Source of the DNA: Caenorhabditis remanei
Lineage: Eukaryota > Nematoda > Chromadorea > Rhabditida > Rhabditidae
Assembly (NCBI RefSeq): GCF_010183535.1
Contig: NC_071330.1
Span: 16,349,717-16,413,716, forward strand
Direction: 5' to 3'
Length of the DNA stretch: 64,000 nt
Below are positions 10,300-21,285 of this stretch, in pieces; the stretch's first letter is position 1, and each line of letters opens with the position of its first letter. Both the position numbers and the translations under genes were made by a program. The notes under the pieces are model-generated. The model did no database searches, was not told where the DNA came from, and saw only the letters and a list, made by a program, of their open reading frames with translations.

Positions 10300-12140
10300 C
10301 ACGTTTTCATTTTTCTAGTTGTCCTAAGATGAGATCAATTCACCTAGTCTTTTTTTGATTTTTTTTTAAAAGACGGATAGAATAGAATAAAATTATCTAT
10401 TCGACGAATCTGTGTTTCAAACGGTCTTTTGATCCTTTCATACAAATATAGATAGCGAGGGGTTACTGTAGTTTTCCCCCTCTATAGATATTTGTTGAAG
10501 GAAGGGCAGAAGCCATAGTAGCGGGAAAAGAGGATAGAAATAAGCAGTTTCAAGTTCTAAGAACTCTATTTGAGGAAAAAGTTGATAATTATTTTGTACA
10601 ATATAATTAACAATAAAATTGATTTTGGCAGGTCCTAGAAAAAAAAAGACAAAATGCGAAAATGATCCCGTAGTACATTAATAAATAATCATACGGATGG
10701 GCTAAATATTGAATCAGAGACATAGAACTCGTTGTGAACTACATTTTGGTATATTTTTCACCTTATCAGATTTTGTTTTTAGCGAGTTACGTCCCGTTTT
10801 GACCCTGTTTGCAAGTACGGTAATAAGACAGTTCTGAATCTTTGTCCAGTTCATTTTTCGAAATCGATTTAATCCTGATGGTTAAATATGTGTTAACTTT
10901 CGTTTTTTTTTGTGCAAGAAACCGATAGCTTTGCTGCAAATAGCTGAAAAAGGGACATGTAACAAAAGACATCCGTTCACTTTTATACAGTACTGGCCAT
11001 AAAGAATGCGACAAGAGCAGTTTTTAGTTGAAAATGGCCAACATTAAGAGTGTGTCATGGTAATACTGATAGTGCCATCAAGTAGATTTTTAATGAATTG
11101 TACAGTTCAAAGGTAGATCTTTATTTTTAAACTTGATAACTTTTTTGTACCGACACTCCCTAGCAAGTTACATATTGACAGAGTAATTTCTCCCTCATAC
11201 CAATTTCAGTGCAAAATAGCGCGATTTTTGAGCTGCTGTCGTTTTAAAATGACCATAACTCTCTAGGGAGTGCACGAACAAAAAAGTCATCAACTACAAA
11301 ATTGAAGATCTATTTGTGATCTGTATAGTCCATAAACAATCAATATTGTGAGACTATCAGAGAGGCTGTGATACATTCACAAAGTTGACCATTTTCAACT
11401 AAACACTGCCAGTATCGCATTCTTCATGGTCAGTACTGTAACAAAAGTCATCCGTTCACCTTTGTATATTCAAACAATACCGTGAGAGAGCCTACTAGAA
11501 TTTTAGTCAGTTGTAGAGCTGTTGCAGCATTCAGCATGCTTTTCAAACTCATCATCTATTTTATGAACCTGTTCTTCCAAATTTGAACGGAACACTAAAC
11601 GATAAGACATTCAAACGATGAGAAATGATACAGTGCATGGGTTTCTTGGTTTCACGGCCCTTGGTACTTTGACAGTTTACAATATATTTTCAGAACTCGT
11701 TGAGATCTACATTTTGCTATATTTTTCAGCTCATAAGACTCAGTTTGAAGCGAGTTACGATGAAAAATGGCTAAAATTCTAAAATCCCCTTTTATTTCTC
11801 TCTTTCTTCCGTATTTATTTTTTCCAGTAAGCTTCCCAAATATTTTCCACAAAATAATTCCGGTTTTTATGTACTCGTCCAGCCAGCCCACCTGTGAACA
11901 ACGTCCAAAAGATATCAATCTGTGTGTAGATCAAAATGAAATATAAAAGGAGGAAGGGACGGATCGAACTACAAAGCTTCACTATATTCTGAATAATTAA
12001 TTAATTATCTTATTGCTTTTTAATTAGTATTGAGTTGAGCTCGATTTATTCTTTTATTTAATTATTTAAATGGAAATGGGTTGGAGGTAATTTTGATTAA
12101 TTTTTTAATTAGAAATTAATTTCTAATTACTCATCCTACA
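10300..12140. other. Intergenic stretch with one Tc1-like MITE, no gene seen
   Basis: AT-rich DNA without a convincing exon chain. It carries the 451 bp element at 10988-11438, remnants of AAGCGAGTTACG-type repeats near 10780 and 11750, and an AT-rich run (TTAATTAATTATC type) at 11995-12130 immediately before the next gene. Confidence 0.5.
10988..11438. mobile_element. Tc1-like MITE, CAGTACTGGCC ends
   Basis: Inverted terminal repeats CAGTACTGGCCATAAAGAAT / ATTCTTCATGGTCAGTACTG, flanked by TA. The centre has the TTGTAGTTGA-type core shared with the elements at 43295-43748 and 44323-44760. No coding capacity. Confidence 0.8.
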
Positions 12141-12142
12141 GA

Positions 12143-15100
12143 ATGAAAAGAAAATGTGTCATTATTTTCCTTTGTTTACTATTCACTTTTCTACTATTCT
12201 TGGTTCAAATCTCTTCCGAAAAGCGTCCGCCCTTCAAAACCCCTCGTCAACTATTTGATTATGATGGTGTTGGATTTCAGAAGGAGATGGTAAGTCACAA
12301 TTTGTTTTCTAGGTTAGTCAAAGAAATTCCGGTTGTTTTGAGTTTAAAATCATCAAAAAATGTGAAATAATAAAAAACTTACAGATTTTCGAAAAATTTC
12401 GAAAATGAACTGTTTACTAAAACTATCATATTTCACTCAGACCTGCACCAAATTCAATTTTGGTAAAATTTTTGAGTTCAGCGCGTCGAGACCTTTGAAA
12501 TGAGTATACTCATGACTAGGTTCAAAATTTTAAAATTTTTGGGTCTCACCACGAAAATGGGTGTTGGTGTCCAAAAACCGTTTTTAGTGGTCACCGGCTT
12601 AATTATACTTTTCTAAACGGTAAAAACTGGTAGAATTCGAAAATTCAATAATAACAGTGCTCTAGACATACAGATACGGTAGTTTATTGGAAAAAAAAAA
12701 AATTTTCGAGAATTTTCGAAAATTTTCGAAAATCTGTAACTTTCTCATTTTTCAACATTTTTAGTGGTTTTCAGTGGAAATTAATGAGAAACTTGTGAAT
12801 TTTAAAAGAAATAAAATAAAATGAACGACGAGTCTCTCTTGGAAACTACGGTATGCGCCTTTAAACTCAAGGGGTACTGTAGTTTTCGCAAGACCCGTTT
12901 TGGAAGCAATCTAAGGCATGATTATATTCATTCAAAGCGTTTCGACATGCTGAATTCAAAATTTTGACTAAAATTTGATTTAGACAGAAACTGACTAAGT
13001 TACGGTAATTTTGGTGTTTTCAGGGAAATCAAAATTTCAAAAACTTTCCATTTCTGGAGTTTTTTTTCGGGAAAAATCCAAGATCAAACGTTCAAAATCG
13101 GCGGGACGTTTACTAATGAAACACTTTCTCAACAAGATTTGATAAAAATCATTAAAAGTTCATAAATCTATTTTCTGAGGAAGAAAATAGGATAGTTCCA
13201 AAAGTCCGCTGCAGATGCTATCTGGAGGATAGTTTGTAGCCTTCTTTCGGCGTGAAATACGATATTTTTCTGAATTTTTTTCGAATTTGGTAAAAACCAC
13301 TAAATTTATAACCTTTTGTCGGTGCTTCAAATTTGATAAAAAAGGTTTTTTTATAGAAAAAATTTTCCAATAAAAATAATTCCTACCTAATTTTAAGAGG
13401 GTATAACAGGTGTCAAAAGTTCTTCAATTTTTAAAAAAAAACTTCCAAAATGAAGCTCTAGACATGCTCAATACAACCATACAAAAATTTGAAAAATTAT
13501 AACTTAACTTGAGACCGTTACGCCATTTCAAAGTTTCTGACAAAAAATTGAAAAAAATTTTTTTCAAAAATTGAATTTTTTTAACGTACTGTAACTCTCT
13601 AGGGTAAGAACGTACAAAAAATTTGCAAACTACAAAAATGAAGCTCTATTCTTGTTCTGTTTAAAAATGTACAAATAACTTAATTTGGAGCAAAACTGAG
13701 ACCCTGACACCCCTTTGAAGTTGACCAATTTTCACAAAACTCAGAAATTTTTGTTTCAAAAACTGAATTTTTTCGACGCTCCGTAACTCTCCTGGGAAAA
13801 AATGTACTAAACAGTTGCCAACTCCAATGATGAAACTTTTTTTGCTTTATTCAATAATACAAAAAATTGTTTGATTTGAACCAAAAAATTAGCCCGTGAC
13901 ACCCCTTCAAAGTGGACCAATTTTTACCAAATTTTCAAAAAAAAAAAAATTTCAGAAAATCTTAAACTTTCAACGCTCCGTAACTCTCTAGGGTAAAAAC
14001 GAACAAAAAAGTTGTCAACTACAAAAATAAAGCTCTGTTCTTCCTCTATCCGATAATATAAGAATTTTTTAATTTGGAGCAAAATTGAGGCCGTGACACC
14101 CTGTCAATGTTGACCAATTTTACCAAAATTTTCCAAATTTTCAAAAAAACTTTTTTGTGTTTTTTTTGTTCTCGACGGGTTTTACTCTATTTTTTTTTAA
14201 AAATTTTCATTTTCCAGCGCATCTCCGACACCTGCCGTCTCTGGCTTCTCGACATAGGCCAAACTCCCGTCCCAACCCTCCTCATCGATAGACACATTCT
14301 CAAACAGGTGGAAAATGGGCGGTGCGATCAAATGGATGGTGTCAGAACTGCTATTCAGGTACTGTAGGGGGCGGAGGTACTGTAGGGCTACTGCACTTTT
14401 TTCAGATAGGTGTCGACGTGGAATTCCAATGGAAATCTGATAGTTGGGATAAGAAGTTTGAGGTGTTCTTCTATGTGAACGATACGGAAAAGGATTATTT
14501 GGATTTTCGAACGGAGAGAAGGAAAATTATTCCAAAGTGAGTTCGGACAAACAGACAGACAGACAGACTTGAAAATATTGAAAAAAGGTTTTTCCATTAT
14601 GGATTTGTGATCTGTCTATGTGTCCAGACGTCCAAATTTCATTGTTTTTGAAGAATTGGACATCCGGACATAAGGACGCACAGACAGACAGAGAGACATT
14701 GAAAACACTTGAAAACCCTTAGATTGTGACTGCCTGTTGGTCTGTCCGGCTGTGTGTCCGGATGTTCTAGTGGACATTCGGATACACAGACACACCGATA
14801 GACAGACAGACAGAGATCTCTGGATGATGTCTGTCTGTCTGTTTGTCCACCTGTGTGTCCGGATGTCCAGCACCAAAATCTTTCCAGAAACTTCCCAACC
14901 CAACGAATCGGCAACCTTCTCATCCCTACCGTAATTCCCATATTCCTGGAATTCTGGCACCGTGCCAACTACGTTCCCTGCCGAAACATGACCATCAAAC
15001 GGGACTCTCCACGACTCGAGACGTTTCCCTTCCTCCAAAAATACATACTAAAAGATCCGCCCATTCCGCCGAGGGAGTCCGTGCGCCACCTGGCTGCACT

Positions 15101-16407
15101 CAGAGATCAAATGTTGCGATTCGGGATTTTCCCGTTTCTAAACGGTGGGACATTTCTCGGATGGTTCAGAGAGTGTACAGTAATCCCGCATACGACCGAT
15201 ATGGATTTGGCTATTTTCTCCGAGAATTGGAATACCGAATTCTTCGAATTTTTGTGGTCGAAACAGTCGAAATTTCGGGTGAAACGGCAGTTGGGAATGG
15301 TGAGAAATCGAAAAAAAATTCCTAGGATCGGGTTACTGTAGCTGGATCCTAAATTCTTGGATCCTGGATCCAGGATCCTGGGTTACTGTAGTAGAGTATG
15401 GATGGTGGCTAGACACCTCAGATACAGTAGCCCATCCTACTGTAGCAAGAATTCAAAATTTTCCCAGGATCGGGTTACTGTAGCTGGATCCAAAGTTTTT
15501 GGATCCAGGATCTAAAATTCTGGATCCAGGATCTCGGTTACTGTAGGCTGATTTGACAGGATAGTGACTAGACACCTTAGACACAGTAACCCATCTTACT
15601 GTAGCTGTAGAATAGGATCGGGTTACTGTAGCTGGATCCTAAATTTTTGGATCCAGGATCCGGGTTACTGTATCTCCAATACTTTTCAGGTCAACGACTC
15701 GTACGAAGTGACCGTACTCCCGAAGACCGGTTTTCCCACGCCAATCGATATTTTTCTGCTCTACGAAGGCCGAAATTACACGACGGGCGCCGACTATCGA
15801 TGGGTCGGCGGGACGGCGAGTGAGTGGGCGTGGCGTAGATCAAAAATTGGATTCGAAACAAACTAAACCGATTTACGGGCGGCGCCAGACTACAAACTAC
15901 AAACTAGAATCAAAATCTGAGAATCTTAGATGGCGAATCTGCGATAGGAATAGAGAATGAATGGGGAAGCGGAAGTTTTTTGATGTGTGATGGTCAATGG
16001 GGTACTGTAGGTGACGCAAGTGCGCTCTACAGAACAAAAATTAGCATTGGAGCGCATATGCATCCCCCGTAATGCAAATGTGCCCCACCGAACTCTCCCC
16101 CCAATTTTTTTCAGTCGACGGTCAAAAATACAAGTACATCTACCCACCGTACGATCCCTACTGCTCCGCCGACCTTCTCGGTCACATCTTCTGGGTCACG
16201 TGCACACCGGAGGTCAAGGTTACGGTAGGTACAGTAGCCCTTCTCAAAACTACAGTACCCCCTTTACAGTTGGAGTACGGTACCCGTTGGTACACGGACA
16301 GGAATTCGTTGAAGTACGTGTGGAATGCGGCGAGAAATGTGGTGCGGAACGGGCGGTTCAGTGAAAAACAGATGCGGGACGACGTGTATAATGAATATCG
16401 ATTTTGA
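12143..16407 (+). CDS. Fukutin/LicD-type glycosyl- or phosphotransferase-like type II membrane protein, 402 aa
   Basis: Exons: 12143-12289, 14218-14358, 14406-14536, 14888-15299, 15690-15819, 16115-16224, 16270-16407, with consistent phases. Residues about 5-22 form a signal anchor (IIFLCLLFTFLLFLVQI), placing the catalytic part in the Golgi lumen. Residues 225-250 read NGGTFLGWFRECTVIPH followed by TTDMDLAIF, the family signature: a G-T-L-L-G-W-type strand then a DxD-like pair (D244, D246). In fukutin and fukutin-related protein this domain transfers ribitol phosphate; nematodes have an expanded set of fukutin-like genes with unproven substrates. Length is close to fukutin (~460). The ATG follows CATCCTACAG, an acceptor suitable for spliced-leader trans-splicing. 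A polyA signal AATAAA is at 16444. Introns 1, 3 and 4 are repeat-filled. I cannot say which C. elegans paralogue it matches. Confidence 0.88.
13500..14115. repeat. Three tandem degenerate ~200 bp repeats in fukutin-like intron 1
   Basis: Three successive units each carry GACACCCYTT...GACCAATTTT, then CGCTCCGTAACTCTCT, then GTTGCCAACTCC/GTTGTCAACTACAAAAAT and AAGCTCT. Units begin near 13500, 13715 and 13905. Divergence between units is substantial. The remainder of the intron (12290-13500) has scattered halves of the CGCTTCGAATGAG palindrome family (about 12478 and 12840-12960). Confidence 0.65.
14540..14885. repeat. CAGA/TCTG and GTCCGGATGTCC-rich low-complexity intron
   Basis: Intron 3 of the fukutin-like gene is made of CAGACAGACAGAC runs alternating with their complement TGTCTGTCTGTC and with GTGTCCGGATGT strings, so it can fold on itself several ways. 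A similar but shorter tract occurs at 27710-27760 and near 57590. Confidence 0.7.
15305..15688. repeat. GGATCC / TTACTGTAG repeat array (fukutin-like intron 4)
   Basis: Repeated strings AGGATCGGGTTACTGTAG, CTGGATCCTAAATTTTTG and ATACAGTAACCCATCTTAC alternate through the whole intron. The same family reappears at 16480-16810 and 17070-17280. Confidence 0.8.
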
Positions 16408-16479
16408 GATGTAGATCACAATTTAAAAATTTTTGAAAAATTGAATAAACTTGTAAAATCCAAAAAATATATTTTTTTT

Positions 16480-16815
16480 CTAGGATCGGGTTACTGTAGC
16501 TGGATCCTAAATTTTTGGATCTTGGATCCAGGATCCCGGGGGTCCGGGTTACTGTACTAGCTTCTGGATAGTGATTAGACATACAGTAACCCATCTTACT
16601 ATGAACAGGAACCAAAACTAGAATTTTCCTAGGATCGGGTTACTGTAGCTGGATCCCCAATTTTTGGATCTTGGATCCTGGATCCCGGGGCCTGGGTTAC
16701 TGTAGTAGCTTCTGAGTACTGGCACGACACCTCAGATACAGTAACCCATCTTACTGTAGCAAGAGTTCAAAATTTTCCTAGGATCAGGTTACTGTAGCTG
16801 GATCCAAAATTCTTG
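16480..16815. repeat. GGATCC / TTACTGTAG repeat array between convergent genes
   Basis: Two more copies of the same unit fill the gap between the fukutin-like gene and the minus-strand gene. The last part appears to be read as the C-terminal codons of the minus-strand gene. Confidence 0.8.
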
Positions 16816-17845
16816 AATCCATGCAAACCAACCTGCGTCTCTCCATTCTTCACACTCTTTCTTCTCTCTTTCGTCGTCTGCGTCTCTCTCGTCACCATTA
16901 TCTTTTCAATTTCTTGTCGATTATCGATTTTTGGTTCCTCCACCAAAACCGCCAATTCGATGGATAGATGATCCGAGGCGTCGCGGACGTTGTATACCGT
17001 AGTCACGCCGGATATCGAGAAATTTTTCTGGAAAATTTTTATAAGTGCGGTGGGGCGCCGTTGCAAAATTTTCCTAGGATCGGGTTACTGTAGCTAGATC
17101 CTAAATTCTTGGATCTTGGATCATGGGGCCCGGGTTACTGTAGAAGCATTTGGATTGTGGCAAGACACCTCAGATACAGTAACCTATCTTACTGTAGCAA
17201 GAAATCAAAATTTCCTTGGATCGGGTTACTGTAGCTGGATCCTAAATTTTTGGATCCAGGATCCTGGTTACTGTAGCCCACATTTTTCCAAAGTAAGTGC
17301 GCAATTAGTCCAGTAGAGCGTGTTTGCATCATACCTACGAAAAAGCGCTCTATTGAACTCAATCTGATGTCCAATAGAGCGCATTTGCATTCTTTCGAGA
17401 AAAGTCAGTAAATGCGCTCCACCGAACTAGTCATTTTCGAGTTCAATAGAGCGCGCTTGGATCTCATAATGGATTTCAGTGCAAACGCGCCCTATCGCAC
17501 TCTCAACGGAGCGCACTTTCTCACTTCTTTCTCCGTCTCCTCAATATCGAAAATTCCCGCGAAAATCTTTCCATTTGTCCGGATTTCCACCTCGAATTCC
17601 GGTTTTTCGAACCATTTTTCCCCCAGTAAAACTGGAAAATTTAGGCCTTTTGGTAGATCTGAAATGTCTTTTTTTTTGAAAAAAAGAAAAAAATTAAAGT
17701 TTTTTTGGATACCTGACTTGACACAAGTGTCCATCTCAACAAAATCATAGTTTTCGATTTTCAGAAAAACTGAAAATCGCTGAAAAATGTCGGAAATTTC
17801 AATGGATTTCAGAATAAAGAAGACATTTCGTAGAATTCCGCTCAT
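16767..17845 (-). CDS. Unrecognised small protein, ~175 aa, C-terminal end runs into repeat
   Basis: Exons: 17713-17845, 17525-17658, 16767-17027. Not recognised. ATG 17845 gives MSGILRNVFFILKS, a weak hydrophobic N terminus; an in-frame ATG at 17908 would add 21 residues. The middle reads LPKGLNFPVLLGEKWF then EVEIRTNGKIFAGIFDIEE, beta-rich in look; the last exon has VEEPKIDNRQEIEKIMV followed by a basic/Thr stretch. The final ~20 codons (after residue ~154) are encoded by the GGATCC/TACTGTAG repeat. A GTTGGT at 16832 could be a donor to an unseen exon instead. Intron 2 holds repeat copies and a GAGCGC motif cluster. Convergent with the fukutin-like gene. Confidence 0.5.
17070..17280. repeat. 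GGATCC / TTACTGTAG repeat array in intron of minus-strand gene
   Basis: Third block of the family, containing AGGATCGGGTTACTGTAG, TTGGATCTTGGATC and CAGATACAGTAACCTATC. The alternation of TACTGTA and TACAGTA makes it strongly self-complementary. Confidence 0.75.
17285..17520. repeat. Cluster of AGAGCGC(A)TTTGCA motifs
   Basis: Within about 200 bp, in both orientations, appear AGTAGAGCGTGTTTGCATC, AATAGAGCGCATTTGCATTC, AATGCGCTCCACCGAAC, AATAGAGCGCGCTTGGATC and GGAGCGCACTTTC. Related single copies lie at 16018-16070 and 39747. Regularly repeated, but no known function recognised. Confidence 0.6.
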
Positions 17846-18297
17846 TTTTTGTTTTGAAGCGGAATAAAAAGAGGGGAATAAACAATCGATGTGAGGTCTC
17901 CTCTTCATCTAATGAAGGGGAGAGAACCTGTCGCCTAGGCAACGGGGTGGAGGCGAGTAAGCCTCATATGAGAATAATTTATTTTTGGTGTGTATAGAGA
18001 AGGGGGAACAATAACAGGAAAACAAAGAGAGATTCTATATATTATTATACTCTAAAGAACAAGAAGAAAAACTAAAAGACTATGATTTTGTCCTAATTAA
18101 AAAAAAGAGAGTACTAAACAAGAAAAACCATTGAAAAGATATCAACCAAAAGAAAACAAAAACAAAAGAACAAAGAAAAAGATCATAAAGGGGAGAAAAT
18201 TAGATAAATGAGCAAAAAAATGAAAGGAATGAACCAGTTTTCATCAGGGAAATGAAATTCGGGGGAATAAAAGTACATAAGAGAACAAGGAGTCAAT

Positions 18298-20797
18298 TTA
18301 GAATCCCATTCCTCCCATACCGCCCATTCCTCCCATTCCACCCATTCCTCCGGCTGGTCCAGCTGGCTCCTCCTTTGGAATTTCAGTCACAACGCATTCG
18401 GTGGTGGCGAGAAGGGAAGCGACTCCAGAGGCGTCTTGAAGGGCAGTTCGGACAACCTGAAACAATAAAAATTAGAGATTTTCAGAAGAAACTAGGTGGT
18501 TTTACCTTGGTTGGATCAATAATTCCAGCCTCGAACATGTCAACGAATTTGGAGTTAAGAGCATCATATCCATAAGCGGAGCTCTTGTTTCCAATAATAT
18601 CCTCAATAATGGATGATGGCTCAAGTCCGGCGTTCTTAACAATAGTGGCGATTGGTTGAGTGAGCGCCTTCTTCACAATGTTGACTCCGATTTGTTGGTC
18701 TTCGTTGGCAGCCTTGTATGACTTGAGAGCTTCGAGGGATCTAAGAAGAGCGACTCCTCCTCCTGGAACGATTCCTTCCTCAACAGCAGCACGAGTGGCA
18801 CAGAGAGCATCGGTGACACGGTCCTTCTTCTCTCCAACCTCAACTTCAGAAGCTCCTCCGATCTTCAAGACAGCGACTCCCTTGGAGAGCTTGGCGAGAC
18901 GTTCGTTGAGTTTCTCCTTCTCATACTCAGATGTAGATTGCTCAATTTCATCAGTAATATGCTCGATTCTCTTCTCAATCTCGGCCGCTTCTCCACGTCC
19001 ACGAAGAAGGAGAGTGTCGTCCTTGGTGATGGAGACCTCGTCAACCTCTCCGAGATCGTTGGCAGTGATATCCTCGATCTTAATGAGATTGGAGTCGTCT
19101 CCGAAGATGGTAGCTCCAGTGGCGATTCCCATATCCTTGAGGGTGTTCTTGCGGTTATCTCCGAATCCTGGGGCCTTGACGGCGACGACTTGGAGTCCGA
19201 CCTGGAAAAATGCGGGTTAGATGTGTTTTCCACAGGAATTTGGAGATTTTGGCCCATTTTTCTGGGAAAATCAGCATTTTATTCCTATACCAAATCCAAT
19301 TCGGGTCATTGTTCTATCGTTTTACTATGTTTCTTGTTTATAGCGGAAAATTGCTCAATTTTCGCCAGTGAATCCCCAAAAACCTGGTCTTCGCCCTGTC
19401 AGATAGAAAGTTCACTCTATTTCCTGTTTGTAGCGAAAAACTGCTCAATTTTCGCTAATTTAGCCCTGCTAGATAGAAAGTTCTTTGTTTATTTACACAG
19501 TGTGGTAAATTTCGTACTCTGATAAGATAGCAAAACGCATCAAAAACAAGTTTCGCTCTTATCAGCATCACAAGGTCGCTCGTTCTTTGTTTTTTTCTTT
19601 TATCTTTCTCATCACATCAATGATCACACAACGAACCTTGAGTCTGTTAAGAACAAGAGTGGTCAAAGCCTCTCCATCAACATCCTCAGCGATGATAACC
19701 AATGGACGACGGAGTTTGTTAGCGAGCTCGAGAGCTGGAACAATATCTTGAACCTGGCTGATCTTCTTCTCGCTGAGCAACACAAGAGCCTTCTCGTACT
19801 CAACCTTCGCTCCCTTAGCGGAGGTAATGAAATATGGGGAAATGTATCCTCTGTCGAACTTCATTCCCTCGATAAGCTCGAGCTCATCAACCAAAGTTTT
19901 TCCGTCTTTGACAGTGATGACTCCGGTGGTTCCGACCTTCTTCATGGCGTCAGAGATGAGATTTCCGACAACAGTGTCTCCATTGGCGGAGATTGTGGCG
20001 ACTTGAGCGATCTCTTCTGGTGTGGTGACTGGCTTGGAGAGCTTCTTGAGCTCAGCGACCACCACATCGACAGCGTTCATCACTCCACGACGGATTTCAA
20101 CGGCATTTCCTCCCTGACGGATGCTCTCGAATCCCTCTTTAGCGATTGCGCGAGCGAGGACGGTGGCACAGGTGGTTCCGTCTCCGGCCTCCTCGTTAGC
20201 CTTGTTGGCGACGTCTTGAATAAGCTTAGCTCCCAAGTTTTGGTACTTGTCCTTGAGATCGATGGACTTGGCGACGGTGACTCCGTCCTTGGTGATCTTT
20301 GGGCTTCCCCATGATTGCTCGATGATCACGTTTCTTCCCTGGAAGAAATTGATGGATTATTGGGTAAAAAGAGAGATAATGTGAGATTGCGAGTGAAAAG
20401 TTCGCTATTTCAGGCAGTTTTCACTCAAAATAGAGTGGTTTCTCACTGCGAAGTGACGATTGCATCATTTTCGAGTAAAACTAATATTCGAAGCTGCAAA
20501 GGCGCGGTTTTTCAGAAAATACATTATTTTCTGCAGGGGAAATCTATTTTTCAACGATTTTCTTTGCGAAATTTCAATTGTTCGCGAAAAGCTCGCTTTT
20601 TCCTTCATTTCTTCAGATTTCGGCCTAAAATCTCGAAAATCTCCGCCTACCTTTGGTCCCATAGTCACAGAGACGGCATCGGCCAAAAGGTTGACTCCAA
20701 CGAGCATGGCGGCACGTCCTTCGGCTCCGAACTTCACATCCTTAGCGTACGATCTGACGATGGCGGTCTGAACTCCCTTTCTGGCGAGGCGAAGCAT
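18298..20797 (-). CDS. hsp-60: Mitochondrial chaperonin Hsp60, 567 aa
   Basis: Exons: 20651-20797, 19637-20338, 18506-19201, 18298-18456. Group I chaperonin that folds imported proteins in the mitochondrial matrix with Hsp10. The N terminus [20 protein letters not shown] is a basic, amphipathic import presequence. [39 protein letters not shown] (nucleotide binding), [20 protein letters not shown] and GGVALLRS are all present. The C terminus is the flexible GGM repeat tail [17 protein letters not shown]. Length matches C. elegans HSP-60 (568 by memory). A TTTTTTTCAG acceptor lies nine bases before ATG, indicating a 5' UTR intron or spliced-leader site. It is divergent from hsp-10 over a ~480 bp promoter. 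Exons are markedly GC-richer and use C-ending codons, as expected for high expression. Confidence 0.98.
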
Positions 20798-20806
20798 CTT
20801 TTGTCT

Positions 20807-21285
20807 GAAAAAAAGCAAATAATTAAAATTTTGGGTTTTTAAAAGAGAAAATAGACGATTTTCGGGTGAAAAATCGAAGAAAATGACGAAAAATGACAAA
20901 AAATGATGCAAAAACTGACAAAAAGCGATGGAAAATCAGTGATTTGCATGATAAAAGAAAAAAATGAGAAGCGATGAGTTTTGCATCATTTTCAACGCGC
21001 CGCCCATTTTCTGCAACCCCCGCGCACTTCCTAGGGCGGTGCTTAGTGCGCTCATTGGCTGATTTTGCACGGCGCGCTTGTTGATTGTCCGGAAACGCCC
21101 ACTTTTTGCAAGAGTGCGGCACGCAGTTGAGTTTTACACATTTATTCTCTGCCATTTTCGAGAAGCTTCTTTTTGGTTTTTCAGCTGTTTTTGCAGAATT
21201 TTCGAGGTTTTTCTTGAAAAAATAGTTTAAAAATTCAATTTTTATTGAAAAAATCAATATTTTATCCGTTTTTTCAGACCGAATC
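20807..21285. promoter_or_regulatory. Shared divergent promoter of hsp-60 and hsp-10 with heat-shock-element-like repeats
   Basis: The gap contains three inverted GAA/TTC pairs near the hsp-10 side: AGAAGCTTCT (21161-21170), AGAATTTTCG (21195-21204) and TTCTTGAA (21211-21218), the nGAAnnTTCn arrangement bound by heat-shock factor. An ATTGG (reverse CCAAT) lies at 21054-21058 in a GC-rich island (20995-21075). A TTTTTTCAG acceptor at 21278 precedes the hsp-10 ATG by nine bases. In animals hsp60/hsp10 share a bidirectional promoter; C. elegans hsp-60 is also induced by mitochondrial unfolded-protein stress, but I did not identify an ATFS-1 site with confidence. Confidence 0.7.

Noticed and set aside
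15305..17280. CRISPR-like array
   Set aside because: The GGATCC/TACTGTAG repeats are irregularly spaced, self-complementary and in a eukaryotic intron context; no spacer structure.
18660..20314. Long open frames on the plus strand across hsp-60
   Set aside because: They are the antisense of strongly codon-biased hsp-60 exons; no splice or domain support.
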